Assembly (NCBI RefSeq): GCF_002192695.1
Contig: NZ_MTLG01000075.1
Span: 1 to 64,000 of the forward strand
Direction: 5' to 3'
Source of the DNA: Achromobacter xylosoxidans
Lineage (GTDB): Bacteria; Pseudomonadota; Gammaproteobacteria; Burkholderiales; Burkholderiaceae_B
DNA length: 64,000 bases
The notes under the pieces are model-generated. The model was not told the origin of the DNA. It made no database searches and worked only from the letters and a program-made list of their open reading frames with translations. Below, in pieces: positions 11,981 to 20,751 of this stretch. Each line of letters begins with the position of its first letter. Within the stretch, counting starts at the first letter, position 1. The position numbers and the translations under genes were made by a program.

Positions 11981-14284
11981 TCAGGCCGTCGCAACCTGAA
12001 TCATCTCGTCGTAATGTTTCTTGTCCACCTCTTCCAGCCACTGGAAGATGTTCCCGATGACGCTGTGGCTTTCGCCTGCCAAGTTTTCTGCGGATTCCTC
12101 TGTTATCTCAATAACGTCGCTATGTGAATACTTATTGATAAAGCGGTAGATTTTTTCTTTAAGCTCTGGTGTCGTGATGGTGCAATCTTTTAGGCCAGCC
12201 TCCATCAATTGACTAATGTCGCTTCGACGCCTTGGATATTTGAAGGTGAAAAACGATTCAACAAGCTTTCGGGCGAGGTTGGCGGTCAAGAACGCCTCAT
12301 CTCGATTGAGTGTTGTGTGCGCCCTATATTCGTAGAGCTTCTTGAAGATATAGTGGTACTCGGAACCGTAGTTCTTGAGTGAGTCGTCGGCATCCACAAG
12401 TAGGGAGTGACGAGGGGAGCCAGGTGGCGCATCCAGGCGATAAAAGAAGCAATTCTCGGCGTTGCCTTTTTTGACTCGATTCCTATTGGTGCCAGTGAAC
12501 CAGTCTCTCACTAGCTTAAAGTAAGTGAAGTTGTGAGTCAGCACAAAAAGTTGCTTGGCTTCAGTGCATTGCGTTCTCAAAAACGAGTAGGCGTGAAACA
12601 AGTGATTAGAATCAAAGCTTGAGACCGGATCGTCAACGACGACGATCGTATCCTTGATGTTATTTCCATTTTCTTTGAGCTTCGTGATGAAATAGACAAA
12701 TGCAATCGCAGTTTTCTCACCTTCGCTCAAATTCCCATCGTGCTCACCAACCCCGTTTCTGATGATCTCATAGCCTTTCTTCTTCTGATTGAAGTTCAGG
12801 CAAAGCTCAGAGCGGCCAATGAAGCGATGCAGGATGTCATTGAACTCCTTTGCCCCGACCGTTTCATTCGAGAGCGCCGCTTCTATGGCTCCGACCTCTA
12901 GACTAATTTTTTCAATTTCCTTATGGTCGTTCTTTGCTTCTGACTCAAGGTCATTGCACTTCTTCTCACTTCCAGCATAGTCAAACTCTTGCACCTCAGC
13001 CGCAGCAAAGTGAAGCTCCAGTGCCACCTTGCTTTTTGAGGTCTCAGATTTGAAATTTGAAGTCTTATTGTTGTGCTTTCCAACGAGAGCAACAATCGAT
13101 TTCAGGATGTCATTGAAATTGGTGACATCGTCTTCAACCACATCCGAGATCTGAATGTCTGTCTTCCCAGGGTCTGTGATCTTGGCCTTCAGGGCTTCCC
13201 GCCAGGCGTCGATTTGCTGGTCGATCTTTTCAGCAGCAGTTGCGTAGTCCTTTTGAAGCTTCTCTGCCTCGGCCGATAGTTCTTTATAAAACTCGGTCGA
13301 TGCGGGAAACTGATTAGCTGGAGCGCCTTGAGATTCAATCCATGTCGCCGCGTTCTGAAGTCGGCTCTGAAACTCCGTGAACTCCTTGCTGAAGTGGGCA
13401 GCAAGCGCCTCGGCACGAAGCTGGGCGAACGGAGAGCCGCAGAACTCGCAGGATTGCGAGTCGTGGTTTTTATGGATTTCCAAGCCTGCTTGAACCCATT
13501 CGCGGATTTCCGGGTTATCGGTCAGCCGCTGGATTGCTTGATTGACCGCCGTAGTCCCAATCAAATCTCTGATGCGGCCCGCCGCTTTCTTAAAGTAGTC
13601 CGGCTCAATGGCCGTTGAGGCGAAAGCAATGCTTGGAAGCTGATCTGGCTTGGCGGCATTCGTAAGGTCGATAACCCTCTCATCTGGAAGAACCGACTCC
13701 GCCTTGATAATTGTCTCGCCGTTATTCTGTATGAAGTTGAAGAGCTTGCGGCGGTCGTAATTCAAGTAATAACTGTCGCTCGTATCAATCGCCTGAAGTC
13801 CAAGCTTCATTTTCTTGGCAGCATTGGTCAGGAACTTCTCTAATGCCTCACGCTGCTTCTTGATATCGCTTTGCTTGTCGTCGTGAGCCTTCTTTTTCGA
13901 CTGAAGCTCGCTCTTCAGCTTCTCCAGCTTCTGCAAGTCATCAATCTTCTCTTTCGCAATAAGAAGGATGCTCTTTACGGATTTGTCCCAATCAATGTTC
14001 TCATGCACGAAGCGTTGATTGAAAACATGAATATTCAATTGGGATGAGTGGAGTGTGGATTCCGTGATCGTTGAGCCATCCTCCAGAACTACTGAAAATT
14101 GGCCCGTGCTGAAGCGGGGAACCATCGAGCGAAGCTCAAAGCAAGAGAATAGATTCGATAACGTTGACTTGCCTGTTCCATTCCAACCATAGACCAGGTT
14201 GTACCGGCCGAACTTTTGGATCTTCGTTCCATTGAAGTCGCTGAAGATTCCGAACTGTTTGAGGCGGTTGATGCAGACAATCAT
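11981..14284 (-). CDS. AAA_13-family ATPase, RloC/PrrC-like candidate defence nuclease
   Basis: A 767-residue protein with SMC/ABC-type ATPase halves split by coiled coil. Walker A GWNGTGKST is at 33-41, signature LSEGEK at 519-524, Walker B TIVVVDD at 546-552, and switch LTHN at 582-585. A CEFC zinc-hook motif (Cys279, Cys282) sits between the coiled-coil arms. C-terminal Arg672-x3-Glu676 and His721 (in NKYSH) match the R-E-H arrangement of the PrrC/RloC anticodon nucleases. The start at 14284 follows GGAG; the upstream extension was dropped. Its base composition is clearly AT-richer than its neighbours and it is on the opposite strand, which points to separately acquired cargo. The tRNA-cleavage role is inference. 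Confidence 0.82.
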   Translation of the reverse strand: MIVCINRLKQFGIFSDFNGTKIQKFGRYNLVYGWNGTGKSTLSNLFSCFELRSMVPRFSTGQFSVVLEDGSTITESTLHSSQLNIHVFNQRFVHENIDWDKSVKSILLIAKEKIDDLQKLEKLKSELQSKKKAHDDKQSDIKKQREALEKFLTNAAKKMKLGLQAIDTSDSYYLNYDRRKLFNFIQNNGETIIKAESVLPDERVIDLTNAAKPDQLPSIAFASTAIEPDYFKKAAGRIRDLIGTTAVNQAIQRLTDNPEIREWVQAGLEIHKNHDSQSCEFCGSPFAQLRAEALAAHFSKEFTEFQSRLQNAATWIESQGAPANQFPASTEFYKELSAEAEKLQKDYATAAEKIDQQIDAWREALKAKITDPGKTDIQISDVVEDDVTNFNDILKSIVALVGKHNNKTSNFKSETSKSKVALELHFAAAEVQEFDYAGSEKKCNDLESEAKNDHKEIEKISLEVGAIEAALSNETVGAKEFNDILHRFIGRSELCLNFNQKKKGYEIIRNGVGEHDGNLSEGEKTAIAFVYFITKLKENGNNIKDTIVVVDDPVSSFDSNHLFHAYSFLRTQCTEAKQLFVLTHNFTYFKLVRDWFTGTNRNRVKKGNAENCFFYRLDAPPGSPRHSLLVDADDSLKNYGSEYHYIFKKLYEYRAHTTLNRDEAFLTANLARKLVESFFTFKYPRRRSDISQLMEAGLKDCTITTPELKEKIYRFINKYSHSDVIEITEESAENLAGESHSVIGNIFQWLEEVDKKHYDEMIQVATA

Positions 14285-14829
14285 CTCTATATCTCCGTGT
14301 TCTTGCTTTCCCATCATTTGCTTGCGAAACAAATGGTAAACGAAGAGTCCTCTTGCGTCTCCGCTTCGCGGATCGCGCTGCTCCAGGTTCGCTAGTCGCT
14401 CATCCCTGGCGGGACTGGCTTCGCCAGCCTTCCGCATCGCTGACGCCTACGGCCCGGCTTCCAGCTTCGGGCCTGCGCGCTTCGCTTGCGTGCGGTCAGC
14501 ACAAAGGGATGGCCGTTGCCTTGTCCAGCCGTCTCCCCTGACTTCATCACCTTACCCGCGACCGTAGCCCGCGACCGTGTGCCGTCAAGGCGCGCAGGGC
14601 CGTGTCCTCGGCTGCGCCTGCGGGCCGCACCAACCCTGCGCTTGGCTCCTTGACGGCCCCCGTCCGCGCGCTCCTTTGGGCGCGGGCGATGAACTCAGGA
14701 AAGACGGTGGCAACAGGGCCAACCGGGTTCCTCGTGCCGACCGCACCAAACAGCCGAAAGGCTGGGCTCCGAATCTAGAAATCCGGTGTGCGGTGTGAAC
14801 AGCAAACCTCTTTTGTCAGGAGAAAGACC
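14285..14829. other. Non-coding spacer upstream of the DUF932 gene
   Basis: About 545 bases without a credible gene. It carries the second copy of the dispersed GC-rich repeat (14428-14488) and the ribosome site AGGAGA for the next gene. The short open frames here have no family resemblance. Confidence 0.5.
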
Positions 14830-15657
14830 ATGCAACTCGCATCCCGTTTCGCTTTCCGCTCCCCCTCGCTGCGCAGCGATTACCCGCTGTCCGACGACCA
14901 GATTCACCGCGTGGCCCCGTCCATCTTCGCGGATGCCCCGCACGAGAGCCGTTCGCAGCGGTACGCCTATATCCCCACCGCCGCCGTGCTGACCGAGCTT
15001 CGCAAAGAAGGCTTCCAGCCTTTCATGGTGACGCAAACCCGCGTGCGCGACGAAGGCAAGCGCGAGCACACCAAACACATGATTCGCTTGCGCCATGCCA
15101 GCCAGATCAACGGCGCGGAGGCCAACGAAATCGTGCTGCTGAACTCGCACGACGGCACCAGCAGCTATCAGATGCTGGCCGGAATGTTCCGGTTCGTGTG
15201 CAGCAATGGCCTTGTCTGCGGCAACACCGTGGCCGATGTGCGAGTGCCCCATAAAGGCGACGTGGCCGGTCTGGTCATTGAGGGGGCTTACGAAGTCTTG
15301 AGCGGTTTCGATCGGGTGAAGGAATCGCGCGATGCCATGCGCGGCATCACCTTGGACGATGGCGAATCCGAAGTGTTCGCCCGCGCCGCGCTCGCCCTCA
15401 AGTACGACGACCCCGACAAGCCCGCGCCCATCACGGAATCGCAAATCCTGATGCCGCGCCGCTTCGACGACCGCCGCCCCGACCTGTGGAGCGTGTTCAA
15501 CCGCACCCAAGAAAACCTGACCCAAGGCGGGCTGCGTGGCCGCAGCGCCAACGGGCGCCGACAGCAAACCCGCCCGGTGCAGGGCATCGACCAAAACATC
15601 CGACTAAATCGCGCCCTCTGGCTGCTGGCCGATGGCATGCGCCAGTTGAAAGCCTGA
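14830..15657 (+). CDS. DUF932 domain-containing protein
   Basis: A 275-residue protein of the DUF932 (phage/plasmid-like) family, recognised from RFVCSNGLVCG, SYQMLAGMFRF and the LNSHDGTSSYQ block. The function is unknown; family members are common on plasmids and ICEs next to ParB-like genes. The ATG at 14830 is preceded by AGGAGAAAGACC. It is followed 80 bases later by the ParB-like gene on the same strand, likely in one transcript. Confidence 0.88.
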   Translation: MQLASRFAFRSPSLRSDYPLSDDQIHRVAPSIFADAPHESRSQRYAYIPTAAVLTELRKEGFQPFMVTQTRVRDEGKREHTKHMIRLRHASQINGAEANEIVLLNSHDGTSSYQMLAGMFRFVCSNGLVCGNTVADVRVPHKGDVAGLVIEGAYEVLSGFDRVKESRDAMRGITLDDGESEVFARAALALKYDDPDKPAPITESQILMPRRFDDRRPDLWSVFNRTQENLTQGGLRGRSANGRRQQTRPVQGIDQNIRLNRALWLLADGMRQLKA

Positions 15658-15737
15658 ATCCCCACGCGGCAGGGGCAGGCAGCAGCCCTTGTCGCTTTCT
15701 TCGCTGCTGCATCCCTGAACCGATAGGAGTTATCACC

Positions 15738-17807
15738 ATGAACGCCGTTACCCAAACCGAAGCCCGCGCCATCAACACCGCCGCCGCTATCCCGCTGGAA
15801 GCCGCTGATCCGACCAAGAACCTGATTCTGGTTCCGCTGTCGCGGCTGGTGTCGCGTCCCACTGGCCGCAACGTGCGCAAGACCCCGCGCATGTCCATTC
15901 CCGAACTCGCCGCCAGCATCCAGCGTGTCGGCCTGCTGCAAAACCTCATCGTGATTGCCGCCGCCGATGGCGAGCATTACGAGGTCGTGGCCGGTGACCG
16001 TCGCCTCGCAGCGTTGAAGCTGCTGGCGAAAAAGCACCGCATTAGCAAGGAATGGGAGGTGCCTTGCCTGCTGGTGGCCGATGGCACCGCCCGCACGGCC
16101 AGCCTCACCGAGAACGTGCAGCGCGAAGCCATGCACCCCGCCGACCAGTTCGAGGCGTTCGCCGCGCTCGTGGCCGAAGGCCGCAGCATCGAGGACATTG
16201 CAGCGGATTTCAGCGTCACGCCGCTGGTGGTGCAGCGCCGTCTGAAACTCGCCAACGTGTCGCCGCGCCTGCTGGCCGACTACCGGGCCGAGGCCGTGAG
16301 CCTTGACCAGTTGATGGCCCTCGCCATCACCGACGACCATGCTGCGCAGGAAGCCGCGTTCTACGATGCGCCCACATGGCAGCGCGGCCCGCACAACCTG
16401 CGCGACCGCCTGACCGAACGCGAAATCGACGCCTACCGGCATCCGCTGGTGCGCTTTGTCGGGCTGGACGGCTACGAGCAGGAAGGCGGTGGCATCCGCC
16501 GCGACCTGTTCGCGGAGGGCGACAAAGGCGTGTATCTGACCGATGCCGCACTGCTGGAACGGCTGGCGCAGGACAAGCTGGCAGGTATCGCCGCCAAGGT
16601 GCAGGCCGAGGGCTGGGCGTGGGTGGATGCCACGCCGGGCATGACCCATGCCGATCTGCAAGCCTTCCAGCGTGCGCCAAGGGAACGCCGCAGTCCGAAC
16701 AAGCGCGACGCGCAGCGCATCGAGAAGCTGCAAACCAAGCTGCACGAACTGGCCGAGGCGGTGGATGCCGCGCTGGACGACGAGGACGAGGAAAAGGCCG
16801 ATGCCTTGCAGGAAGAAGGCGAACGCCTGGGCGAGCAGTTGCAGGCGCTGGAAGATGGCTTGCTGGACTATGCGGCCAACGTGAAGGCCGCAGCCGGTGC
16901 CATTGTCACCATCGACCGCGACGGGCAGGCCGCGATTCATCGCGGGCTGCTGCGCGAAGCGGAGGCCAAGGCACTGCGCACGCTGGAGCGGCTGCGGCAG
17001 GGTTTCGGCAGCGAAGGCGAAGCCGCGAACGAGGACGCAGGCGAGGACGACGAGCAGCCCAAGACCGCCGCCATGTCTGACCGACTGGCGCAGCGGTTGA
17101 GCGCGCACCGTACCGCTGCGCTGCAAATCGAAGTTGCACGGCATCCGCAAGCAGCGCTGGCCGCCGTGGTGCATGGCATGGTGCAGACCGTCTTGCAGGA
17201 AAGGCACTACGGGCACGACCTGCCGCTGGGTGTGCGCCTCACGGTGCAAGACCGGCTGGAAGGCATGGCCCCGGACTGGCCGGAATCACCCGCCGCCGTG
17301 GCGCTGCGCGAACTGCAACAGGTGGCAGGCGAAACCTTGCCGGAGGACAGCGCCGAACTGTTCGCCGCGCTGCTGGCGAAATCACAGGATGAACTGGTGC
17401 GGCTGTTGGCCGTGTGCTTAGCTTCCACGGTGGACGTGGTGACGCCTCGCGCCACGCCGCACCAGCCCGGCGCGGAACTGGCGCAGGCCGTGGGGCTGGA
17501 TATGGCCGCGTGGTGGCAGCCCACCAATGAGGGTTACTTCCGGCATGTGCCGAAGGCCGCGATTCTGGAAGCCGTTGGCGGGTTCGCGCCCTCGCACGTC
17601 ACCCGACTGGCGAAGTTGAAGAAGGGCGACATTGCCAGCGAAGCCGAACGGCTGGCCGCTGGCACCGGCTGGATGCCCGCCATCTTCCGCTCCGAAGGCC
17701 CGCAGCAGACCGGGCAGGACGCGCCGGCGGATGGCGAAGCCGAAGCACAGGAAGAAGTGGCCGCCGTGGCGGATGACCAGCCGCAGGCCGAGGCTTTGGC
17801 CGCGTGA
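15738..17807 (+). CDS. parB: ParB/RepB/Spo0J-family partition-type protein
   Basis: A 689-residue protein. An N-terminal ParB/sulfiredoxin-like domain (about 30-130) includes IPELAASIQRVGLLQ, the nucleotide-binding VAGDRR and the ENVQREAMHPADQ box. A helix-turn-helix follows (SIEDIAADFSVTPLVVQRRL). The long C-terminal half has charged coiled-coil stretches rich in Glu and Asp, not found in short partition ParB. ATG 15738 has TAGGAG upstream. It probably acts in ICE maintenance or gene regulation; it is not adjacent to parA (23032), so a classic parAB operon is not present. Confidence 0.9.
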   Translation: MNAVTQTEARAINTAAAIPLEAADPTKNLILVPLSRLVSRPTGRNVRKTPRMSIPELAASIQRVGLLQNLIVIAAADGEHYEVVAGDRRLAALKLLAKKHRISKEWEVPCLLVADGTARTASLTENVQREAMHPADQFEAFAALVAEGRSIEDIAADFSVTPLVVQRRLKLANVSPRLLADYRAEAVSLDQLMALAITDDHAAQEAAFYDAPTWQRGPHNLRDRLTEREIDAYRHPLVRFVGLDGYEQEGGGIRRDLFAEGDKGVYLTDAALLERLAQDKLAGIAAKVQAEGWAWVDATPGMTHADLQAFQRAPRERRSPNKRDAQRIEKLQTKLHELAEAVDAALDDEDEEKADALQEEGERLGEQLQALEDGLLDYAANVKAAAGAIVTIDRDGQAAIHRGLLREAEAKALRTLERLRQGFGSEGEAANEDAGEDDEQPKTAAMSDRLAQRLSAHRTAALQIEVARHPQAALAAVVHGMVQTVLQERHYGHDLPLGVRLTVQDRLEGMAPDWPESPAAVALRELQQVAGETLPEDSAELFAALLAKSQDELVRLLAVCLASTVDVVTPRATPHQPGAELAQAVGLDMAAWWQPTNEGYFRHVPKAAILEAVGGFAPSHVTRLAKLKKGDIASEAERLAAGTGWMPAIFRSEGPQQTGQDAPADGEAEAQEEVAAVADDQPQAEALAA

Positions 17808-17868
17808 CTTCGCACCGTAGATAGCGCCCCGGTTCCGGCCGGGGCGCTTCATGTTGAGGATGCCTGCC

Positions 17869-18078
17869 ATGACCCACCAACCCGCAAACCGCCCCCGCAT
17901 AGCTGCGACCTATGCCTCCGGCACGGTGCGCGCCCGCCGCTGGCACGGCGACGGCGACGTGCGCGGCTACCGTCCGCCGCGTGGCTGGACGGCCCGCGCC
18001 GACCTGACCGATCTGCATCCCCTCACGGGCCGCGCCTTGCCGCGCGCCGTGTGGTGGATCATCGAAACCAAGGAATAA
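17869..18078 (+). CDS. Small conserved-type hypothetical protein
   Basis: 69 residues, basic and rich in Arg, Ala and Pro, with GYRPPRGWTARADL and an ending ETKE. It lies 61 bases after the parB-like gene on the same strand. Position and codon use suggest a real small gene of the ICE backbone. No family is recognised. Confidence 0.55.
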   Translation: MTHQPANRPRIAATYASGTVRARRWHGDGDVRGYRPPRGWTARADLTDLHPLTGRALPRAVWWIIETKE

Positions 18079-18853
18079 CGAGCCGCACCGGCCCCAAGCC
18101 GTGCCGCCTTGGGGCCGGTGGTCGAAAACTCCGGGCGCGGCGGTGGCCGCGCCCGGTTTCACTGCTCAAAGCCAAAACGCCCCATCGCCGCCTTCGGACA
18201 GGCGGCGATGGGGCCACGCACAAGGGCGCTCGTGCGCGAAATCCACGAAGCCAGCAAGTGTGGCGGCGCATCGCGCCGCCAACGATTCGACCGAGCCCCG
18301 CCGCAATGGGCGGGGCTGGTGTGGCTACGCCCCGGCTTGCTGCGGCAGGTTGCACGAAAGCGTGCCGTCCCCGACGCTGGCGGTTCGTTGTCTGTACGTC
18401 ACGAAAGACGGTTCACCGACACGCCGCCCAGCCTCGCTTCTATGGAGCTTCCACACCACGCCTCAGTATGTGGCCGTGAGCTGCGGCAGGGGCGCTCTGG
18501 CCTTGTCGTCGGGGCATTGACCTGGCCCGCGTCAGGGCGCAAGCCGGTGCAGCCGTCACGCGGGGATGTCGAGTTGGCCACGTCTCCATTCGGGAGCGGG
18601 CGGCCTGTGCGTCCTTGTCTTGTTGTGAATCCTGGCGGTGGCGCGGCTGCGCCTTGTGCTTGATGGCCGCAACCTTGCAGCGAAAACAATTTCCCCTGCG
18701 CTGCGCGCATTCCTCGCGGGACAAATTCTTTTCGCTTCCAGGTTCTCCACGTTGTTGCGACCGCTGTGCGGTGCGACCAGCCCATCCCCCGCCGGCCGGA
18801 TCACAACAAGGACGCACTGGCGCGACCTTGTTCAACCCGAAAGGAGAAACATC
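18079..18853. other. Long non-coding region with five strong hairpins
   Basis: 775 bases without a convincing gene. The first third holds five perfect inverted repeats in a row (listed separately). The remainder is GC-rich with no recognised element, ending in AAGGAG before the DUF736 gene. Confidence 0.55.
18086..18317. repeat. Array of five perfect inverted repeats (hairpins)
   Basis: Arms are 18086-18098/18108-18120 (13 bp), 18131-18141/18146-18156 (11 bp), 18179-18192/18201-18214 (14 bp), 18262-18269/18273-18280 (8 bp) and 18294-18302/18309-18317 (9 bp). None has a T-run, so these are not ordinary terminators. The stems differ in sequence from each other. Confidence 0.85.
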
Positions 18854-19168
18854 ATGGCTAACATCGGCACCTTCACCGCAGAGAAAGACGGCTTCACCGG
18901 CACGCTTCGCACCCTGACGCTCAACGTCAAGGTCAAGCTGGTTCCCAACGACAAGGGCGACACCGAGAACGCCCCCGACTTCCACCTGCAAGCGGCTGGC
19001 CACGAAGTCGGCGCAGCGTGGAAGAAGACCAGCGAGGCCGGGCGGGAATACCTGTCCGTATCCATCGACGACCCTTCGTTCCCGGCGACGGTCTATGCCC
19101 GCCTGATCGAGAACGAGGACGGCACGCACGACCTGATCTGGTCGCGCAACAAGCCGAAGGCGGCCTGA
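18854..19168 (+). CDS. DUF736 domain-containing protein
   Basis: 104 residues, the normal length for the DUF736 family (starts [37 protein letters not shown] is diagnostic). Family members are found on conjugative elements of Proteobacteria and have no established function. AAGGAGAAACATC precedes the ATG. It stands alone between two hairpin-rich spacers. Confidence 0.93.
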   Translation: MANIGTFTAEKDGFTGTLRTLTLNVKVKLVPNDKGDTENAPDFHLQAAGHEVGAAWKKTSEAGREYLSVSIDDPSFPATVYARLIENEDGTHDLIWSRNKPKAA

Positions 19169-19480
19169 CAGCCGCTTACCGCGTCCCGCCCACTGCGGCG
19201 GGGCGCGATGCTGCTGATCGCAGCACCGCACGCGCAGGATTTCTGCTGCTGCCGCGTGCTGGATACGCCCGTCACGGCGGGCCTGCATGCGTGCCTTGTG
19301 GCTCGCAATCCGTGTCAACGAGCGGTGTGTGGCGTGTCGGCGCTGTAAGCGCCGCCGGGCTTTCGGGCTTCGCCCCGTGCCGGCAAGCCGTCACGGCCAT
19401 CCGGCTTCAATCCCTCACGCCTTCGCGCCTGCGGCGCTGCGCGCTCCGCTTGCTGCAATTCAGTACCACACGCCAACGCG
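19169..19480. other. Hairpin-rich spacer between DUF736 and the XRE gene
   Basis: 312 bases between convergent genes, with no gene seen. Inverted repeats include 19185-19190/19197-19202 and 19228-19234/19253-19259, plus weaker ones further on. No T-rich terminator tail is visible. Confidence 0.5.
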
Positions 19481-19774
19481 CTAAGGCGTGTCGGGCTCTT
19501 CCAATATCGCCCTGAGTTCCTGGCGCACCTGTGCCAGCAATTCATCAGCTTCGCGGGTGCTGTCACCGGCATAAGCCAATGTGAGCAGCGTGAGCGGATG
19601 CACTTCCATGACCTCGCACAGATCGGCCAGCTTCTGGATGGTTGGGCTTTTCAGGTCGCGCTCCAGCGTGCTCATGTAGGTGCGACTGGACACGTTGGAG
19701 AACGCTTCCTGGCTCAAACCACGCGCCTTCCTTACCGTCCGAATCGCCGCTGCCAATGAGTTCTTCGCTGCCAC
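19481..19774 (-). CDS. XRE-family helix-turn-helix regulator
   Basis: 97 residues with a helix-turn-helix at about 8-62 (IRTVRKARGLSQEAF, TYMSTLERDLKSPTIQKLADL). The start is GTG at 19774 with GGGGAAA upstream. It is divergent from the DUF2958 gene and shares the intergenic promoter region with it, a layout typical of a local repressor controlling ICE functions. Confidence 0.9.
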   Translation of the reverse strand: MAAKNSLAAAIRTVRKARGLSQEAFSNVSSRTYMSTLERDLKSPTIQKLADLCEVMEVHPLTLLTLAYAGDSTREADELLAQVRQELRAILEEPDTP

Positions 19775-19814
19775 CTATGGTTTCCCCAAAAAACCAAGAT
19801 GACAGCCCATTGCG

Positions 19815-19840
19815 CCCTATAGGACTACAATCTATAGTGT
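19815..19840. promoter_or_regulatory. Candidate promoter/operator with twin CTATAG sites
   Basis: CTATAG occurs at 19817-19822 and again at 19832-19837, 15 bases apart. TACAAT lies between them at 19826-19831 as a possible -10 element. It is upstream of the XRE gene in a markedly AT-rich patch. The XRE protein binding here is inference. Confidence 0.4.
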
Positions 19841-20061
19841 TCATTTGGTGGTGATGTTTTCCTTTTCCGTGCTTTTACGGAGATCCGCATCTGCGGATTT
19901 CCTCAGACCCAGGGAACCGCATCCGTGTCTTTCCTGACTTCCACCAATACGCCTTCGTGCCTCTCCGCTTTTGCGGCTTCGTGCGCTTGCGCATACGTGC
20001 ATCCGTCCGCAGGCACAGATGCGCCTCGGCGATTGCGTGTGTTCGTGGAAGGGGCGCGGCC

Positions 20062-20409
20062 TTGACCACGCTTGTCACCGAGGAAGACCGGGTGCACCTA
20101 CTGGCCCACGGCCTCACCCGCGCCGCAGGCCAGGAATGTGACCCGCTGCCCGTGGTGCGCCTGTTCACACCGGACGCACATGCGACCTGGCTATTGGCCG
20201 CGCTCGATCCGACCGATGGCGATACGGCCTACGGCCTGATCGACCTCGGGATCGGGATGCCTGCCCTGGCGACGGTGAAGCTGTCCGATCTGGCGTCCAT
20301 CGTCGGGCCGCTCAAGCAGCCCGTGATACGAGATCGGTATTTCCAGCCGACGCGGCCGCTGTCGGAATACGTTCGACTGGCTCAGGAAAACGGTTCGATC
20401 ACCGATTGA
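20062..20409 (+). CDS. DUF2958 domain-containing protein
   Basis: 115 residues from a TTG start at 20062 that follows GGAAGGGG. The frame is open to an ATG at 19957, but the extra part is unlike the family. DUF2958 features are clear: PVVRLFTPDAHATWLLAALDP, YGLIDLGIGMPALATVKLSDL, RDRYF. It is an ICE/plasmid backbone gene of unknown function. Confidence 0.85.
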   Translation: MTTLVTEEDRVHLLAHGLTRAAGQECDPLPVVRLFTPDAHATWLLAALDPTDGDTAYGLIDLGIGMPALATVKLSDLASIVGPLKQPVIRDRYFQPTRPLSEYVRLAQENGSITD

Positions 20410-20751
20410 CGCATTCCAGCGCGACCAGGCAAAAAGTATCGCATTGTGACTATTTCGGTCTTAGCCAAGACCTGGCAAGTCTTGATCCGCATGCTTGCAC
20501 CAGGGTGGTGCGCTCCTGACCAAAACAGTCATGATGCCAGGCGCGAGATTCGGCACGGTGTTCAATGCTGCACCCCATTTCCGGGCGGTGCAGTCGTCGC
20601 ATTTAGACGATTTCGGCAATGCACTGGAGCGAATCTGTCTTGACACCAGCAGTTAAAGCGTAACCCGAGTTTGATGACCACTTGATGGCGATTCGATAGC
20701 TCCCGCACAGCGGAATTGTGGCGACGTTCCCAGAAACAGGGAGGTTTCGCC
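20410..20751. other. Spacer between DUF2958 and DUF2285 genes
   Basis: 342 bases. No gene with family resemblance on either strand, although a 61-codon minus-strand open frame exists at 20461-20646. It must hold the promoter and the GGGAGG ribosome site for the downstream gene. Confidence 0.45.

Noticed and set aside
15288-17249. 653-codon minus-strand frame opposite the ParB-like gene
   Set aside because: Shadow frame; the plus-strand protein has unmistakable ParB motifs.
20461-20646. Minus-strand 61-codon open frame between DUF2958 and DUF2285
   Set aside because: No ribosome site and no family resemblance; could be remnant sequence only.
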